From: an uncultured Litorivicinus sp. | GTDB taxonomy: Bacteria > Pseudomonadota > Gammaproteobacteria > Pseudomonadales > Litorivicinaceae | Assembly (NCBI GenBank): GCA_902594275.1 | Contig: CACJLQ010000001.1 | Coordinates: forward strand, 93,606 to 157,605 | Direction of reading: 5' to 3' | Length of the DNA stretch: 64,000 nt | Part shown: positions 1-9,703 of the stretch, one piece after another | Numbering within the stretch: position 1 is the first letter of the stretch | Layout: the number at the start of each line of letters is the position of its first letter | Program-made: the position numbers and the translations under genes | Notes under the pieces: generated by a model | What the model was told of the DNA's origin: nothing | The model's database searches: none | The model's input: only the letters and a program-made list of their open reading frames with translations

Positions 1-128
1 CAAAACGACCTGGGATACAAACATTGTTACATAGTATAAAACAATGGAATAGTGTATTATTATAGTAAATTAATATTAAAAACCCCCTAATTTTTCCTGA
101 AGCGGCCTTTTTGTCCAAAAAATTATCG

Positions 129-137
129 TGATATAAT
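129..137 (+). promoter_or_regulatory. Extended -10 promoter (TGATATAAT)
   Basis: The bases TGATATAAT match the extended -10 consensus TGnTATAAT exactly. No good -35 hexamer lies 16-18 bases upstream, which is tolerated in extended -10 promoters. Transcription would start near 144 and read into the GGA-rich leader and the pfkB-type kinase gene. Confidence 0.55.
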
Positions 138-206
138 CCATAAATAGGACAAACGCCGGTCTCCGGTAACCCGATGGATTGGGAACTTTAGGAAGGATTC
201 GGGCAT

Positions 207-220
207 CGACAGGGATGTCG
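207..220 (+). promoter_or_regulatory. Hairpin with CsrA-type GGA loop
   Basis: A perfect 5-bp stem, CGACA/TGTCG, encloses the loop GGGA. The core ACAGGGATGT agrees with the last ten positions of the CsrA SELEX consensus (RUACARGGAUGU). Other GGA motifs lie close upstream and downstream. Binding by CsrA is inference from the motif only. Confidence 0.4.
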
Positions 221-447
221 AATTTATGCTCGAAGACTTTCGTTCACATCGCCGGGACAGGCTAGTGCTTCAATAAAACTCTGATGATCTGCTGCAAACT
301 GCGAGAACGGTAAGCAGTACTAGGTAGTGGTATCGTATACTCAAATTATGAGGCGCTCGTCCAAGCAGTTAACGATGCATTTGCGACGTCAGACCCAGCG
401 CTTTTTGTCTATATCGTGATTACCAAGCGTGCTAGAGGAGTCTCAGT

Positions 448-1383
448 GTGATCGTGATTGGTGGTGATGCCATGGTTGATTTAATTGACCGGGGACAGCG
501 TCTGTTTGAGGCTTGTCCGGGTGGCTCGACACTGAACTGTGCGTTGGCTGCGGGTCAGTTAGGATCTCAAGTGCTGTATGTGTCGACGCTCAGCGAAGAC
601 TCTTATGGTGATTTGCTCGCTAATCGATTGGCAGAATGCCACGTTAAATTGAGGCCCAATGCACGCTCCTCGGCCTATACCTCTCTAGCAGTTGTCTCCC
701 TAGATGAAACCAATCGGCCGAGTTATGCGTTTTATCGAGATGGGACAGCCGACCGGGACGTTCCTATTGCTGATATTGTAGCTTCGTTCCCAGAGACGAT
801 GTCGATCTTTCATGTGGGGTCTTGTGCGTTGATTCCTACAGAGGATCAGGATGCGTGGCTTCAAGTGGTTATGGAAGCTAAAAGCCGTGGTGCACTGATC
901 TCTATCGATCCGAACTGTCGTCCGTCGATGACTAAAGACCCGATTGCTTATCGAGAGAGAATTGCACGCTTTTTTCATCTGGCTGATCTCATCAAATGTA
1001 GTGACGAAGATCTCGAGTACTTACATCCTGAAAGGACTGATCGCGTATTTGAGACCTTTATCGAGACCTATTCACCGCAGTTGTGTGTCTACACTCAAGG
1101 CGCAGAGGGGCTTCGGGCGTCTACAAAACTAGGTGTTTCAGCGCAGGTATCTGCATCGCTACCAGGATCTTTATCCGATCCAGTGGGTGCAGGGGATTCA
1201 GTTCACGGGACATTACTTTCCGAGATCGATCGTTTGGGTTTAGTTGGTCAGCAACTATCTGAAGTCAACGGGTCACAATTAGCGGAGATACTGCTTTTAG
1301 CGTCACGCGTCGCCGGAGTGAACTGTACACGCTCAGGTTGCCAACCACCGACGCGGGCAGAGGTCGATCAGATTTTTGGCTAG
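448..1383 (+). CDS. PfkB-family sugar kinase (fructokinase-like)
   Basis: A ribokinase/PfkB-family kinase of 311 aa that phosphorylates a sugar with ATP in the cytoplasm. The N-terminal GGSTLNCA segment (residues about 26-33) is the substrate-side glycine motif. DPVGAGDS near residue 245 is the family signature with the catalytic aspartate. It starts at GTG, and AGAGGAG at 434-440 is a good ribosome binding site seven bases upstream. It overlaps the convergent aldolase gene by four bases. Fructokinase is the likeliest role because a fructose-6-phosphate aldolase-like gene is adjacent, but 2-keto-3-deoxygluconate or another sugar is possible. Confidence 0.8.
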   Translation: MIVIGGDAMVDLIDRGQRLFEACPGGSTLNCALAAGQLGSQVLYVSTLSEDSYGDLLANRLAECHVKLRPNARSSAYTSLAVVSLDETNRPSYAFYRDGTADRDVPIADIVASFPETMSIFHVGSCALIPTEDQDAWLQVVMEAKSRGALISIDPNCRPSMTKDPIAYRERIARFFHLADLIKCSDEDLEYLHPERTDRVFETFIETYSPQLCVYTQGAEGLRASTKLGVSAQVSASLPGSLSDPVGAGDSVHGTLLSEIDRLGLVGQQLSEVNGSQLAEILLLASRVAGVNCTRSGCQPPTRAEVDQIFG

Positions 1384-2006
1384 CTTCTGGCAGCGTTTTC
1401 AAAATCAGCAATGGCTTTCTGAGCGAGTGTCGATTCAAAGAAGGCTCGGGCAATCGGTTCGGGAAGTGCGAAGGTTGAAAAACCGCGTGCTGTCAGATCG
1501 AGGAACTGTGCATTCGATTGCAGGCTCGCAACTAAGAGTTCAGTTTCAAACGCGACATCTTGCATTCGATCAAATAGCTCATCTGCGTTTTCGATCGAGT
1601 CTCTAAGCCTTGCGTAATAGGGCGCAGTGTAGGCAACTTGAAGAGCCTCAGCCGCGATAACTTGACCAACTGAATAGACTGCTGTCAGTGTTGTCTGATC
1701 AGGAAGGCTGAGCTTCGAGACCACCTCAAGGCCCATTTTATTAGCCGGGATCTTGATAAACACCTCAGGTCCAATCGATGCAATTGACTGTGCGCATTGG
1801 AGCCAATCTCCACCAAAAACCTGAAATTGAATGCTTGGGTAACCGAGCTTCATTGCTCGGTCATAGAGGGTTCGGTATGTCTCAATCGATGTCTTTAGAC
1901 CTGCCCGTTGGATCAGTAATGGGTTGGTTGTGATTCCAGAAAAGAGTCCGGTACCTGCCAAGTCCGCCCAGCAGTCAGTATTAGCTGCGTCGAGGAAAAG
2001 TTTCAT
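1380..2006 (-). CDS. Small transaldolase-like / fructose-6-phosphate aldolase-family protein
   Basis: A 208-aa TalC/FsaA-type protein, the short form of the transaldolase family (about 210-220 aa). GITTNPLL at residues about 23-30 is the family motif. The lysine in VFIKIPAN is the expected Schiff-base residue that binds dihydroxyacetone. I chose ATG at 2006, which gives the standard N terminus MKLFLDAANTD; the frame stays open upstream into nrdB but carries no family sequence there. It is convergent with the kinase. Whether it is a transaldolase or a fructose-6-phosphate aldolase cannot be settled by eye. Confidence 0.8.
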   Translation of the reverse strand: MKLFLDAANTDCWADLAGTGLFSGITTNPLLIQRAGLKTSIETYRTLYDRAMKLGYPSIQFQVFGGDWLQCAQSIASIGPEVFIKIPANKMGLEVVSKLSLPDQTTLTAVYSVGQVIAAEALQVAYTAPYYARLRDSIENADELFDRMQDVAFETELLVASLQSNAQFLDLTARGFSTFALPEPIARAFFESTLAQKAIADFENAARS

Positions 2007-2040
2007 ATGATGGAGTATACAGAGATTTTGGCCTAGAAAT

Positions 2041-2066
2041 AAAAAAGCCCAGACCGAAGTCTGGGC
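2041..2066 (-). terminator. Rho-independent terminator of nrdAB
   Basis: Read on the minus strand, an 8-bp GC-rich stem (GCCCAGAC/GTCTGGGC, 2047-2066, four-base loop) is followed by a run of six T residues (2041-2046). It lies 23 bases past the nrdB stop codon and ends the nrdAB transcript. The aldolase gene starts 35 bases further on. Confidence 0.9.
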
Positions 2067-2088
2067 TGGAATCGGCCTCGGTTGAGGT

Positions 2089-3336
2089 TTAGTCCCAGGA
2101 CAGCGCGCCGCCAACCTGATACTCAGTGACTCGGGTTTCGAAGAAGTTCTTCTCTTTCCGAAGGTCCATGATTTCACTCATCCATGGGAATGGGTTATCC
2201 ACTCCAGGGAACTGCTCTGACAAACCAATCTGCGTGAGACGACGGTTGGTAATGAACTTCAAATACTCTTCCATCATTTGCGCATTCATACCCAGTACAC
2301 CGCGAGGCATGGTGTCACGCGCGTATTCGATTTCAAGCGCCAATCCTTCGAGGATCATCTGTGTCATCTTCGCCTGAAATTCGGGAGTCCAGAGATGTGG
2401 GTTTTCGTTTTTGATCTGGTTAATCACATCGACACCGAAGTTCACATGCATCGACTCATCCCGCAAGATGTATTGGAACTGCTCGGCAACACCGGTCATC
2501 TTATTGCGACGACCCATCGACAGGATCTGTGAGAAACCGCAGTAGAAGAACAGACCCTCAAGGACACAGTAAAACGCGATCAAGTTCTGCAGAAGTTCCT
2601 GATCGTTTTCAGTGGTTCCTGTCTGGAACTGCGGGTTACCGATGGCTTGGGTGTACTTCAGTGCCCAGGCTGCCTTTTTTGCAACTGCAGGGATTTCCCG
2701 GTACATGTTGAAGATCTCGCCTTCATCCATCCCAAGCGACTCGATACAGTATTGGTATGCGTGCGTGTGGATTGCTTCTTCAAACGCCTGACGCAGTAGG
2801 TACTGACGACACTCAGGGTTTGTGACCAACCGATAAATCGAGAGCACCAGGTTATTGGCAACTAATGAATCTGCGGTTGAGAAGAATCCGAGGTTCCGCA
2901 TGACGATCTTCCGCTCATCGGCAGATATACCATCGTTTGAACGCCATAAAGCGATATCCTGCGTCATATTGATTTCTTGCGGCATCCAATGGTTCGCACA
3001 ACCATCCAGATATTTGGTCCACGCCCACTCATACTTAAATGGTACGAGTTGGTTTAAGTCGGCACGGCAATTGATCATGCGTTTTTGGTCGACCTGCACA
3101 CGCTCTGCGCCCATCTCGAGTTCTTCAAGACCGGGTGCAACATCCAAGCTCTCAAGGGCCTGTTGTGCTACTTCATAAGCAGCAGACTCTGTTGGCTCAT
3201 AGCATGTTGTATCCGACGCTTCCAAAACAGGTTCTGGCTCGATCGCCAGTTGCTGTTGAGGCTCATCGTTTTTCGCCTTAACCGGTGGTAGGGCGACTTG
3301 CTCTTCTGGTTCGTTAAACGCGTCCCAATTCAGCAT
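2089..3336 (-). CDS. nrdB: Ribonucleoside-diphosphate reductase beta subunit (class Ia)
   Basis: The 415-aa small subunit carries the diiron-tyrosyl radical that NrdA needs to reduce ribonucleotides to deoxyribonucleotides. The segment [12 protein letters not shown] matches the E. coli region with iron ligands Glu115 and His118 and radical Tyr122. A second helix pair (DESMHVNFG) supplies the remaining Glu/His ligands. The first 85 residues are an acidic, low-complexity N-terminal extension relative to E. coli NrdB. The C-terminal tail, which docks to NrdA, ends GGALSWD. A good ribosome binding site (AAGGAG) precedes ATG at 3336. It lies 29 bases after nrdA, in the same operon. Confidence 0.95.
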   Translation of the reverse strand: MLNWDAFNEPEEQVALPPVKAKNDEPQQQLAIEPEPVLEASDTTCYEPTESAAYEVAQQALESLDVAPGLEELEMGAERVQVDQKRMINCRADLNQLVPFKYEWAWTKYLDGCANHWMPQEINMTQDIALWRSNDGISADERKIVMRNLGFFSTADSLVANNLVLSIYRLVTNPECRQYLLRQAFEEAIHTHAYQYCIESLGMDEGEIFNMYREIPAVAKKAAWALKYTQAIGNPQFQTGTTENDQELLQNLIAFYCVLEGLFFYCGFSQILSMGRRNKMTGVAEQFQYILRDESMHVNFGVDVINQIKNENPHLWTPEFQAKMTQMILEGLALEIEYARDTMPRGVLGMNAQMMEEYLKFITNRRLTQIGLSEQFPGVDNPFPWMSEIMDLRKEKNFFETRVTEYQVGGALSWD

Positions 3337-3365
3337 TGTTGTTTTTCTCCTTCAAATCGTCTTGA

Positions 3366-6239
3366 TTACTGACAGGCTTCGCAGTCTGGATCGTCCAAGC
3401 TGCATGCCTTGGGTACAGCAGCAGGTTCGGCCGTCTGCACAGCCTGACTTGCGGAGACCGCATTCAGGTTCGATTTGTTGATGGTTGATTTCTCTGCCTG
3501 CGTCGCGCCGAGAGCTCGCAGGTAGTACGTTGTTTTCAATCCACTGAACCAAGCCATTCGGTAGGTGACATCCAGTTTCTTACCGTTCGCATTTGCGATA
3601 TAGATGTTCAAGCTTTGCGCTTGATCAATCCATTTTTGACGACGCGCTGCCGCCTCGACGATCCAACGCGTCTCCAACTCGAACGAGGTCGCATAGAGCG
3701 CTTTTAGATCATCCGGAATCCGCGTAATTTGTTGTACGGATCCATCATAGTATTTAAGGTCATTGACCATCACGTTATCCCACAATCCACGCTCTTTTAA
3801 GTCACGAACCAGGTAGGGGTTCACAACTGTAAATTCACCGGATAGGTTTGATTTCACGTAGAGATTTTGGTACGTGGGTTCAATCGATTGCGACACGCCA
3901 GTGATGTTTGCGATCGTGGCTGTTGGTGCGATGGCCATGACGTTTGAGTTCCGCATGCCATCTTTGGCTTTTTCTCTGAGTTCCGTCCAGTCGAGCTGTG
4001 CGGAGGTGTCCACGTTAAGATAGTTGGCTCCACGTTCTTCCCTCAATTTTTCAATTGAATCAATTGGCAGGACGCCCTGTGACCAGAGGCTGCCATCAAA
4101 ACTTAAATAGGCACCACGCTCGCGCGCCAGTTCAGCAGACGCTTCAATCGCGTAGTACGAAATCACTTCCATGGATTCATCAGCGAATTGCACCGCTTCA
4201 TCTGAACCATAAGGAATCCCCAATTCATACAGCGCATCCTGGAAGCCCATAATGCCGAGCCCGACTGGGCGATGCTTCATATTTGAGTTTTCAGCTTGTT
4301 GCACCGCATAGTAGTTAATGTCGATCACATTATCGAGCATTCGTACCGCTGTTTTGACGGTCTTCGCTAGCTTCTTGCGATCCAACCCGCCGTCTTTCGT
4401 GACGTGCTGACGGAGATTCACTGAGCCCAGGTTACAGACTGCGATTTCGTCAACCGAGGTATTGAGAGTGATCTCAGTGCAGAGGTTTGATGAGTGAACG
4501 ACCCCTGCGTGCTGTTGCGGACTGCGGAGATTACATGCGTCCTTGAATGTAATCCAAGGATGACCTGTCTCGAATAACATCGAAAGCATCTTCCGCCACA
4601 GATCTTTGGCCTGGACACGCTTAAAGTGTTTAATTTCACCAGTCTGCGTCATCGCTTCATATTCTTGGTAGCGATTCTCAAAGGCGAGACCAAAGAGATC
4701 GTGGAGATCTGGACAGGTCGATGGTGAGAAGAGAGTCCATTCGGCATCCTCGAACACACGCTTCATAAACAAATCCGGAACCCAGTTCGCTGAATTCATG
4801 TCATGAGTTCGACGACGATCATCACCGGTATTTTTCCTCAGCTCGAGGAATTCTTCGATGTCCATGTGCCACGTTTCAAGATACGCACACACCGCTCCCT
4901 TACGCTTACCGCCTTGGTTCACGGCGACCGCCGTGTCATTGACCACTTTCAAGAATGGCACGACGCCCTGGCTCTTGCCGTTGGTACCCTTGATGTACGA
5001 ACCGAGTGCTCGGACTGGGGTCCAGTCATTACCGAGGCCACCGGCCCATTTTGACAGCATCGCGTTATCGCGTATTGCTCCATAAATCCCATCGAGGTTG
5101 TCTGGCACTGTTGTGAGGTAGCAACTAGAGAGCTGGCTTCTCAGTGTTCCTGAGTTAAAGAGTGTTGGTGTTGATGCCATGTAATCGAAGCTTGAGAGCA
5201 ACTGATAGAACTCGATTGCGCGCTCTTCGCGGTTCTCTTCACGAAGCGCCAAGCCCATCGCTATCCGCATGAAGAACACCTGTGGCAGCTCAATGCGTAC
5301 GTCACCCTTGTGGATGAAATAACGGTCATACAGTGTCTGAAGACCTAAATAGGTAAACTGGTTGTCGCGCTCGGCAATTAGTGCTCCAGCCATTCGGTCA
5401 ACGTCATACTCTAACAAATCTTTTGAAACCAGCTCACTCTCAACAGCCAATTTTAAAAACGCTTTTAGAACCACTGGATAGAGTGATTCCATCTCAAATT
5501 GCGTTGCCTTTTCTGCAACGTTCAAACGTGTCAGTGCTTTGGCTCGAATATCATCGAGTAACAGCCGTGCGGTGACGTAGGTGTAGTTTGGCTCTTTCTC
5601 GACCATAGTTCGTGCACTCATGATGAGCGCGGTATTCACGTCGTGTTGTGTGACACCGTCATAAAGATTTTTCAGCGTCTCTTGCAGAACAGTCTCGCCG
5701 TCGACATCAGTGAGTCCGTCGCACGCCTCAGCGATGACGGTTTTCAATCGACCAACATCCAACGGCTCTTTGGAGCCGTCCTCTTTGGCGATGCGGATTT
5801 CTGGATGCTCCTCACGTGGTACTTCCACTTTCTCAGAACGCATGCGTTTCCGTTCTTCGCGATAGAGCACGTAATCGCGAGCGACGCGATGTTCCCCATT
5901 CCGCATCAGGCACAATTCGACCTGATCCTGGATATCTTCGATATGAACGATGCCACCTGACGGCATCCGGCGGCGGAAGGTTTCGACGACTTGAGCAGTT
6001 AGTCGTTCGACGGTTTCATGGATCCGATTACTGGCTGCAGCCGTGTTTCCTTCGACAGCCAAAAACGCTTTACTCATGGCAACCACGATTTTTGTCGCGT
6101 CAAAACCGACAACGGCACCATTGCGTTTCATGACTCGGATTTCACCCGGAGTCGGTGTCACATCAGGTGCTACAGGGGCTACCTTTGGTACCACTGTTTG
6201 TTCGTCTTGTTGTCCGCTGACACGGCTTGATTGATACAT
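3366..6239 (-). CDS. nrdA: Ribonucleoside-diphosphate reductase alpha subunit (class Ia)
   Basis: The catalytic large subunit, 957 aa from ATG at 6239, which has GGAGG five bases upstream; an in-frame ATG at 6317 is possible but lies beyond the promoter-like elements. Two ATP-cone domains are visible, at about residues 30-135 and 145-240, giving dATP/ATP activity control. Catalytic residues are seen in SSCYLTT, NLCTEI (radical Cys and Glu) and CNLGSVNL (partner Cys). The tyrosine pair in TTYYLRA carries the radical path from NrdB. The C terminus ends CSLDDPDCEAC, the cysteines that exchange electrons with thioredoxin or glutaredoxin. Expression is probably under NrdR, since two NrdR-like boxes lie upstream. 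Confidence 0.95.
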   Translation of the reverse strand: MYQSSRVSGQQDEQTVVPKVAPVAPDVTPTPGEIRVMKRNGAVVGFDATKIVVAMSKAFLAVEGNTAAASNRIHETVERLTAQVVETFRRRMPSGGIVHIEDIQDQVELCLMRNGEHRVARDYVLYREERKRMRSEKVEVPREEHPEIRIAKEDGSKEPLDVGRLKTVIAEACDGLTDVDGETVLQETLKNLYDGVTQHDVNTALIMSARTMVEKEPNYTYVTARLLLDDIRAKALTRLNVAEKATQFEMESLYPVVLKAFLKLAVESELVSKDLLEYDVDRMAGALIAERDNQFTYLGLQTLYDRYFIHKGDVRIELPQVFFMRIAMGLALREENREERAIEFYQLLSSFDYMASTPTLFNSGTLRSQLSSCYLTTVPDNLDGIYGAIRDNAMLSKWAGGLGNDWTPVRALGSYIKGTNGKSQGVVPFLKVVNDTAVAVNQGGKRKGAVCAYLETWHMDIEEFLELRKNTGDDRRRTHDMNSANWVPDLFMKRVFEDAEWTLFSPSTCPDLHDLFGLAFENRYQEYEAMTQTGEIKHFKRVQAKDLWRKMLSMLFETGHPWITFKDACNLRSPQQHAGVVHSSNLCTEITLNTSVDEIAVCNLGSVNLRQHVTKDGGLDRKKLAKTVKTAVRMLDNVIDINYYAVQQAENSNMKHRPVGLGIMGFQDALYELGIPYGSDEAVQFADESMEVISYYAIEASAELARERGAYLSFDGSLWSQGVLPIDSIEKLREERGANYLNVDTSAQLDWTELREKAKDGMRNSNVMAIAPTATIANITGVSQSIEPTYQNLYVKSNLSGEFTVVNPYLVRDLKERGLWDNVMVNDLKYYDGSVQQITRIPDDLKALYATSFELETRWIVEAAARRQKWIDQAQSLNIYIANANGKKLDVTYRMAWFSGLKTTYYLRALGATQAEKSTINKSNLNAVSASQAVQTAEPAAVPKACSLDDPDCEACQ

Positions 6240-6277
6240 ACGGCCTCCAACAAGTCCCTCGTTATTCTTTTGGGTCT

Positions 6278-6297
6278 CACCCCAAGATGTTGGGGTG
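6278..6297 (-). promoter_or_regulatory. Hairpin in the nrdA 5' leader
   Basis: A perfect 8-bp inverted repeat, CACCCCAA/TTGGGGTG, with a four-base loop lies between the predicted nrdA promoter and the nrdA start codon. It has no T tract, so it is not a simple terminator. It would fold in the nrdA leader about 40 bases before the start codon. Confidence 0.5.
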
Positions 6298-6311
6298 TTT
6301 TTGCATCCCGG

Positions 6312-6359
6312 ATACAAGATACTGTGGTTGGGGCGTAAGTCAATGTCAAATTTTTGTGG
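6312..6359 (-). promoter_or_regulatory. nrdAB promoter with two NrdR-like boxes
   Basis: On the minus strand, CCACAGTATCTTGTAT (6312-6327) matches the NrdR box consensus ACACwATATATwGTGT at 12 of 16 positions. A weaker match (about 9 of 16) lies at 6344-6359. Their centres are 32 bp apart, about three helical turns, which is the spacing known for paired NrdR boxes. A promoter (-35 TTGACT at 6338-6343, -10 TATCTT at 6316-6321, 16-bp spacer) overlaps the pair, so NrdR binding would block RNA polymerase. Confidence 0.6.
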
Positions 6360-6509
6360 ATAAATTGGGGAGAACTTGGCTCTAAAAACGCCAAGGCCGG
6401 AGAGACACTGTCTTTGGGTTTTATTGAGCTGTGGATAAATCTATGATCAACTCCTTTGATAGAATTTTTTCATTGAACAAACGGTTTCGATTTCCTTTTT
6501 TGTCCGTTT

Positions 6510-9284
6510 TTATCGCCGTCTCAGCTCGGAAATTGTGACAGTGATCTTCGCGTGCTGAGCTTCTGCCTCAGCGAGCCGGCCTCGTTCGCGTTCGACCACA
6601 TCAGCTGGCGCTTTATCGGTGAACCCCGGGTTATTGAGTTTGCCACTTAACCCTTTGATCCCATCTTCTAGCTTCTTCAGCTGTTTTTCGAGCCGTGCGA
6701 CTTCGACTTCGACATCAATCAGTCCAGCCATTGGTACGTGCACTTCCAACCGCCCAATCAGTTGAGTTGATGAGGCTGGTATCGGATCAGTCCTACCCAA
6801 GAATTCAACGTCTGAGAGTTTGGCAAGCGGCACAATCAGTGACTTGAGTCGAGCGAGACGATCGCGATCATCTCCACTGTCACCGGCGAGTATCATCGGA
6901 ATCTCTTTACCTGGCGACAGATTCATTTCACCACGGATGGTTCGAACGGCGACGATCACTGATTTCATCCAGTCGACATCACTTTCCGCCTCAGCATCTT
7001 GCTTGGATGCATCACTCACCGGATAGGGTGCTTTTGAGATGGTATTCCCGCCTCGACCAATGAGCGGTGCGACTTGTTGCCAGAGCTCTTCGGTGATGTA
7101 TGGCATCAACGGATGCGCGAGACGTAGGATCGTTTCCAGTACCCCAACTAATGTCCGTCGTGTTGCAGCCTGTATTTCAGCACTTGCCCCGCCATCGGCC
7201 AAGATTGGCTTTGTCAGCTCCAAATACCAGTCACAGTACTCGTTCCAGACGAATTCATAGATCGCTTGGCTTGCTAAATCGAGTCGATAACTATCGATCG
7301 CTTGCGCGACTTTGGCCTCGGTTGCTTGCAGGCTCGACCGAATCCAACGGTCAAACACGGTCATGTGTGCGACCTCGAGATCACCTAAGGTGTGACCCTC
7401 GATCTTCATCATCACAAACCGTGTTGCGTTCCAGAGCTTGTTACAGAAGTTTCTGTAGCCCTCGATCCGACCAACATCGAAATTAATATCTCGGCCTGTC
7501 GATGCGAGCGAGCAAAATGTGTAGCGGAGCGCGTCGGTTCCGTAGCTTTGCAATCCATCTGGGAATTGTCGTTTGGTTGCCTTGGCGATGGTCTCACGCA
7601 TCTGCGGTTGCATGAGTGAGCCTGTCCGCTTCTCTAACAGGTCATTCAGTGAAATCCCATCAATCAGATCGATTGGATCCAAAACGTTGCCCTTAGACTT
7701 CGACATTTTCTGGCCTTCGGCGTCACGCACCAGACCATGAACATAGACTGTCTTAAACGGAACGTCACCGGTGAACTTCAGCGTCATCATGATCATTCGG
7801 GCAACCCAGAAGAAAATGATGTCGAAGCCTGTGACTAGAACACTGGTCGGGTGATAGCGCTTTAAAGCCTCGGTATCGTCTGGCCACCCAAGTGTTGAAA
7901 ACGTCCACAGCGCCGATGAGAACCAGGTATCCAGGACGTCATCGTCTTGTGTAAGTTGCACATCAGGGTCGAGATTGTATTTAGCCCGAGCTGCCGCCTC
8001 GTCTTCAGCCACGAAAATAGTACCCGCATCATCATAAAACGCTGGAATCCGATGACCCCACCAAAGCTGTCGTGAGATACACCAGTCTTTCAAATCACGC
8101 ATCCACGCAAAGTAGGTGTTTTCCCATTGCTTGGGTACAAACTGAATCGAACCATTCTCTACGGCCTCGATGGCAGGCTTTGCCAGTGTTTCGACGGCCA
8201 CAAACCACTGATCTGTCAACAGTGGTTCGACAATCACCCCAGAACGATCACCTCGTGGCACTTTCAGTGTGTGTGGGTCGATTTTTTCCACAAGCCCAAG
8301 CGCATTCAGATCGGCAATAATCTGATCACGCGCCTCAAAGCGATCCATTCCGCAGTAGGCGTCAGGAACGTGATCATTCAACGTGGCATCCTTGGTTAAA
8401 ATATTAATCATGGGTAACTGATGACGCTCACCCATCGAATAGTCATTAAAGTCATGCGCCGGGGTAATCTTGACGCAACCGGTTCCGAATTCTGGATCAA
8501 CGTAATCATCTGCGATCACTGGAATTTCCCGATCAGTGAGCGGTAATGCGACGGTTTTGCCGATCAAGTGGCTGTAGCGCTCATCCTCTGGATGCACAGC
8601 AACAGCTGTATCGCCAAGCATCGTTTCTGGTCGCGTGGTCGCAACCACTAAATGTCCAGAACCATCCGCTAATGGATATCTGAAGTGCCAGAGTGAGCCT
8701 TGCTCTTCCTCACTGGCCACTTCTAAATCAGAAATCGCTGTGTGAAGAACTGGGTCCCAGTTAACGAGGCGCTGACCACGATAGATCAAACCTTCATCAA
8801 ACAGACGAATAAAAACTTCCCGCACAGCACGCGAACAACCACCATCCATGGTGAAGCGTTCGCGGGACCAATCAACAGAGGCACCAATCCGGCGTAACTG
8901 TTTGGTGATCATTCCGCCTGAGGTGTGTTTCCACTCCCACACCTTTTCTAAAAATTTTTCGCGACCTAAAACATGACGTGAAATATCTGAGGCCAATAAC
9001 TGACGCTCGACCAACATTTGCGTTGCAATCCCAGCATGGTCTGTTCCGACTTGCCAGAGTGTGTCGTGACCAAGCATCCGGTGATACCGGATCAGTGCAT
9101 CCATAACGGTGTCTTGGAATGCATGGCCCATATGCAATGAGCCAGTGACATTCGGGGGTGGAATCATGATGGAGTAGGGTGCGCCCTCGCCAGATGGTGC
9201 GAAGTGGCCGTTAGTTTCCCAGAATTCGTACCAACGCATTTCGATGGTCGAAGGATCGTATGTTTTGTCTAGAGTGTCAGTCAT
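6510..9284 (-). CDS. valS: Valine--tRNA ligase
   Basis: A 924-aa class I aminoacyl-tRNA synthetase that charges tRNA-Val. The HIGH-type motif appears in [15 protein letters not shown] (residues about 43-57) and the KMSKS loop in [12 protein letters not shown]. The central CP1 editing domain lies between them. A C-terminal coiled-coil (last 70 residues, rich in Glu, Lys and Leu) is typical of ValRS and binds tRNA. The length is close to the 951 aa of E. coli. Its start overlaps the end of holC by four bases, so it is translated with pepA-holC. Confidence 0.96.
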   Translation of the reverse strand: MTDTLDKTYDPSTIEMRWYEFWETNGHFAPSGEGAPYSIMIPPPNVTGSLHMGHAFQDTVMDALIRYHRMLGHDTLWQVGTDHAGIATQMLVERQLLASDISRHVLGREKFLEKVWEWKHTSGGMITKQLRRIGASVDWSRERFTMDGGCSRAVREVFIRLFDEGLIYRGQRLVNWDPVLHTAISDLEVASEEEQGSLWHFRYPLADGSGHLVVATTRPETMLGDTAVAVHPEDERYSHLIGKTVALPLTDREIPVIADDYVDPEFGTGCVKITPAHDFNDYSMGERHQLPMINILTKDATLNDHVPDAYCGMDRFEARDQIIADLNALGLVEKIDPHTLKVPRGDRSGVIVEPLLTDQWFVAVETLAKPAIEAVENGSIQFVPKQWENTYFAWMRDLKDWCISRQLWWGHRIPAFYDDAGTIFVAEDEAAARAKYNLDPDVQLTQDDDVLDTWFSSALWTFSTLGWPDDTEALKRYHPTSVLVTGFDIIFFWVARMIMMTLKFTGDVPFKTVYVHGLVRDAEGQKMSKSKGNVLDPIDLIDGISLNDLLEKRTGSLMQPQMRETIAKATKRQFPDGLQSYGTDALRYTFCSLASTGRDINFDVGRIEGYRNFCNKLWNATRFVMMKIEGHTLGDLEVAHMTVFDRWIRSSLQATEAKVAQAIDSYRLDLASQAIYEFVWNEYCDWYLELTKPILADGGASAEIQAATRRTLVGVLETILRLAHPLMPYITEELWQQVAPLIGRGGNTISKAPYPVSDASKQDAEAESDVDWMKSVIVAVRTIRGEMNLSPGKEIPMILAGDSGDDRDRLARLKSLIVPLAKLSDVEFLGRTDPIPASSTQLIGRLEVHVPMAGLIDVEVEVARLEKQLKKLEDGIKGLSGKLNNPGFTDKAPADVVERERGRLAEAEAQHAKITVTISELRRR

Positions 9285-9703
9285 GAACGCAGATCGTGTT
9301 GTGTGATCGGATACCCGTCAAATTTCAATTGTTTCCAGTTGGCACGTGTGCTCTCAAGCACCGCTGATTCTTGCACAACAATTTCGACTAAGTAGTCAAA
9401 GTGCGAGAACCATGACGGTAGCGAGCCACCTAAATTCACCAAGACACCGTGTCGATCAGGAGGATCCTGCCATCCGATACCAACTGGAGCTGTCGGTGAG
9501 TTGCCTTGATTGATTTCATGCGGAATAAAACTCTCGTCATCGTCCCAGAGAAGCTGATCCAAAGCCTGAGCCTCAGATTCGGAGGCCACGTGGCAGTACA
9601 CGTCAAAACCTTTACGAAAAGATTGTCGCACAAACTTCACCGCAAAGCGTGCTCTCGCCTCCAGTGAATCCTCACCTAGAATGTAATAGGAAACCTTGGT
9701 CAC
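9281..9703 (-). CDS. holC: DNA polymerase III chi subunit
   Basis: The 140-aa chi subunit of the polymerase III clamp loader, which contacts single-strand DNA-binding protein. I chose GTG at 9703, giving the family-like N terminus MTKVSYYIL. The frame stays open upstream, but only as a shadow of pepA. The GTG overlaps the pepA stop codon (GTGA), which indicates translational coupling. The order pepA-holC-valS is the one known in E. coli and many gammaproteobacteria, and it supports the call for a fast-evolving protein. The tail overlaps valS. Confidence 0.85.
   Translation of the reverse strand: MTKVSYYILGEDSLEARARFAVKFVRQSFRKGFDVYCHVASESEAQALDQLLWDDDESFIPHEINQGNSPTAPVGIGWQDPPDRHGVLVNLGGSLPSWFSHFDYLVEIVVQESAVLESTRANWKQLKFDGYPITQHDLRS

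Larger units (their letters stand above)
1..447 (+). other. AT-rich upstream region and long GGA-rich leader of the sugar kinase gene
   Basis: No convincing protein gene is visible here. The first 120 bases are AT-rich. An extended -10 promoter lies at 129-137, followed by about 300 nt of transcribed leader before the kinase start at 448. Between 147 and 257 there are seven GGA triplets (147, 176, 182, 191, 195, 213 and 255). One sits in the loop of a perfect hairpin at 207-220. The density is high for 111 nt and recalls CsrA/RsmA-binding RNAs. A short frame from about 318 reads to TGA at 449-451, overlapping the kinase start, but it has no normal start codon. The leader could be a regulatory RNA, a 5' UTR or a decayed gene. 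Confidence 0.4.

Noticed and set aside
318..451. Frame ending in TGA that overlaps the sugar kinase start
   Set aside because: It is open for only about 44 codons, lacks ATG, GTG or TTG, and matches nothing I know; it may be chance or the end of a decayed gene.
6373..6393. Hairpin CTTGGC/GCCAAG between valS and nrdA
   Set aside because: The stem is six pairs with a nine-base loop and there is no T tract on either strand, so I do not call a valS terminator.
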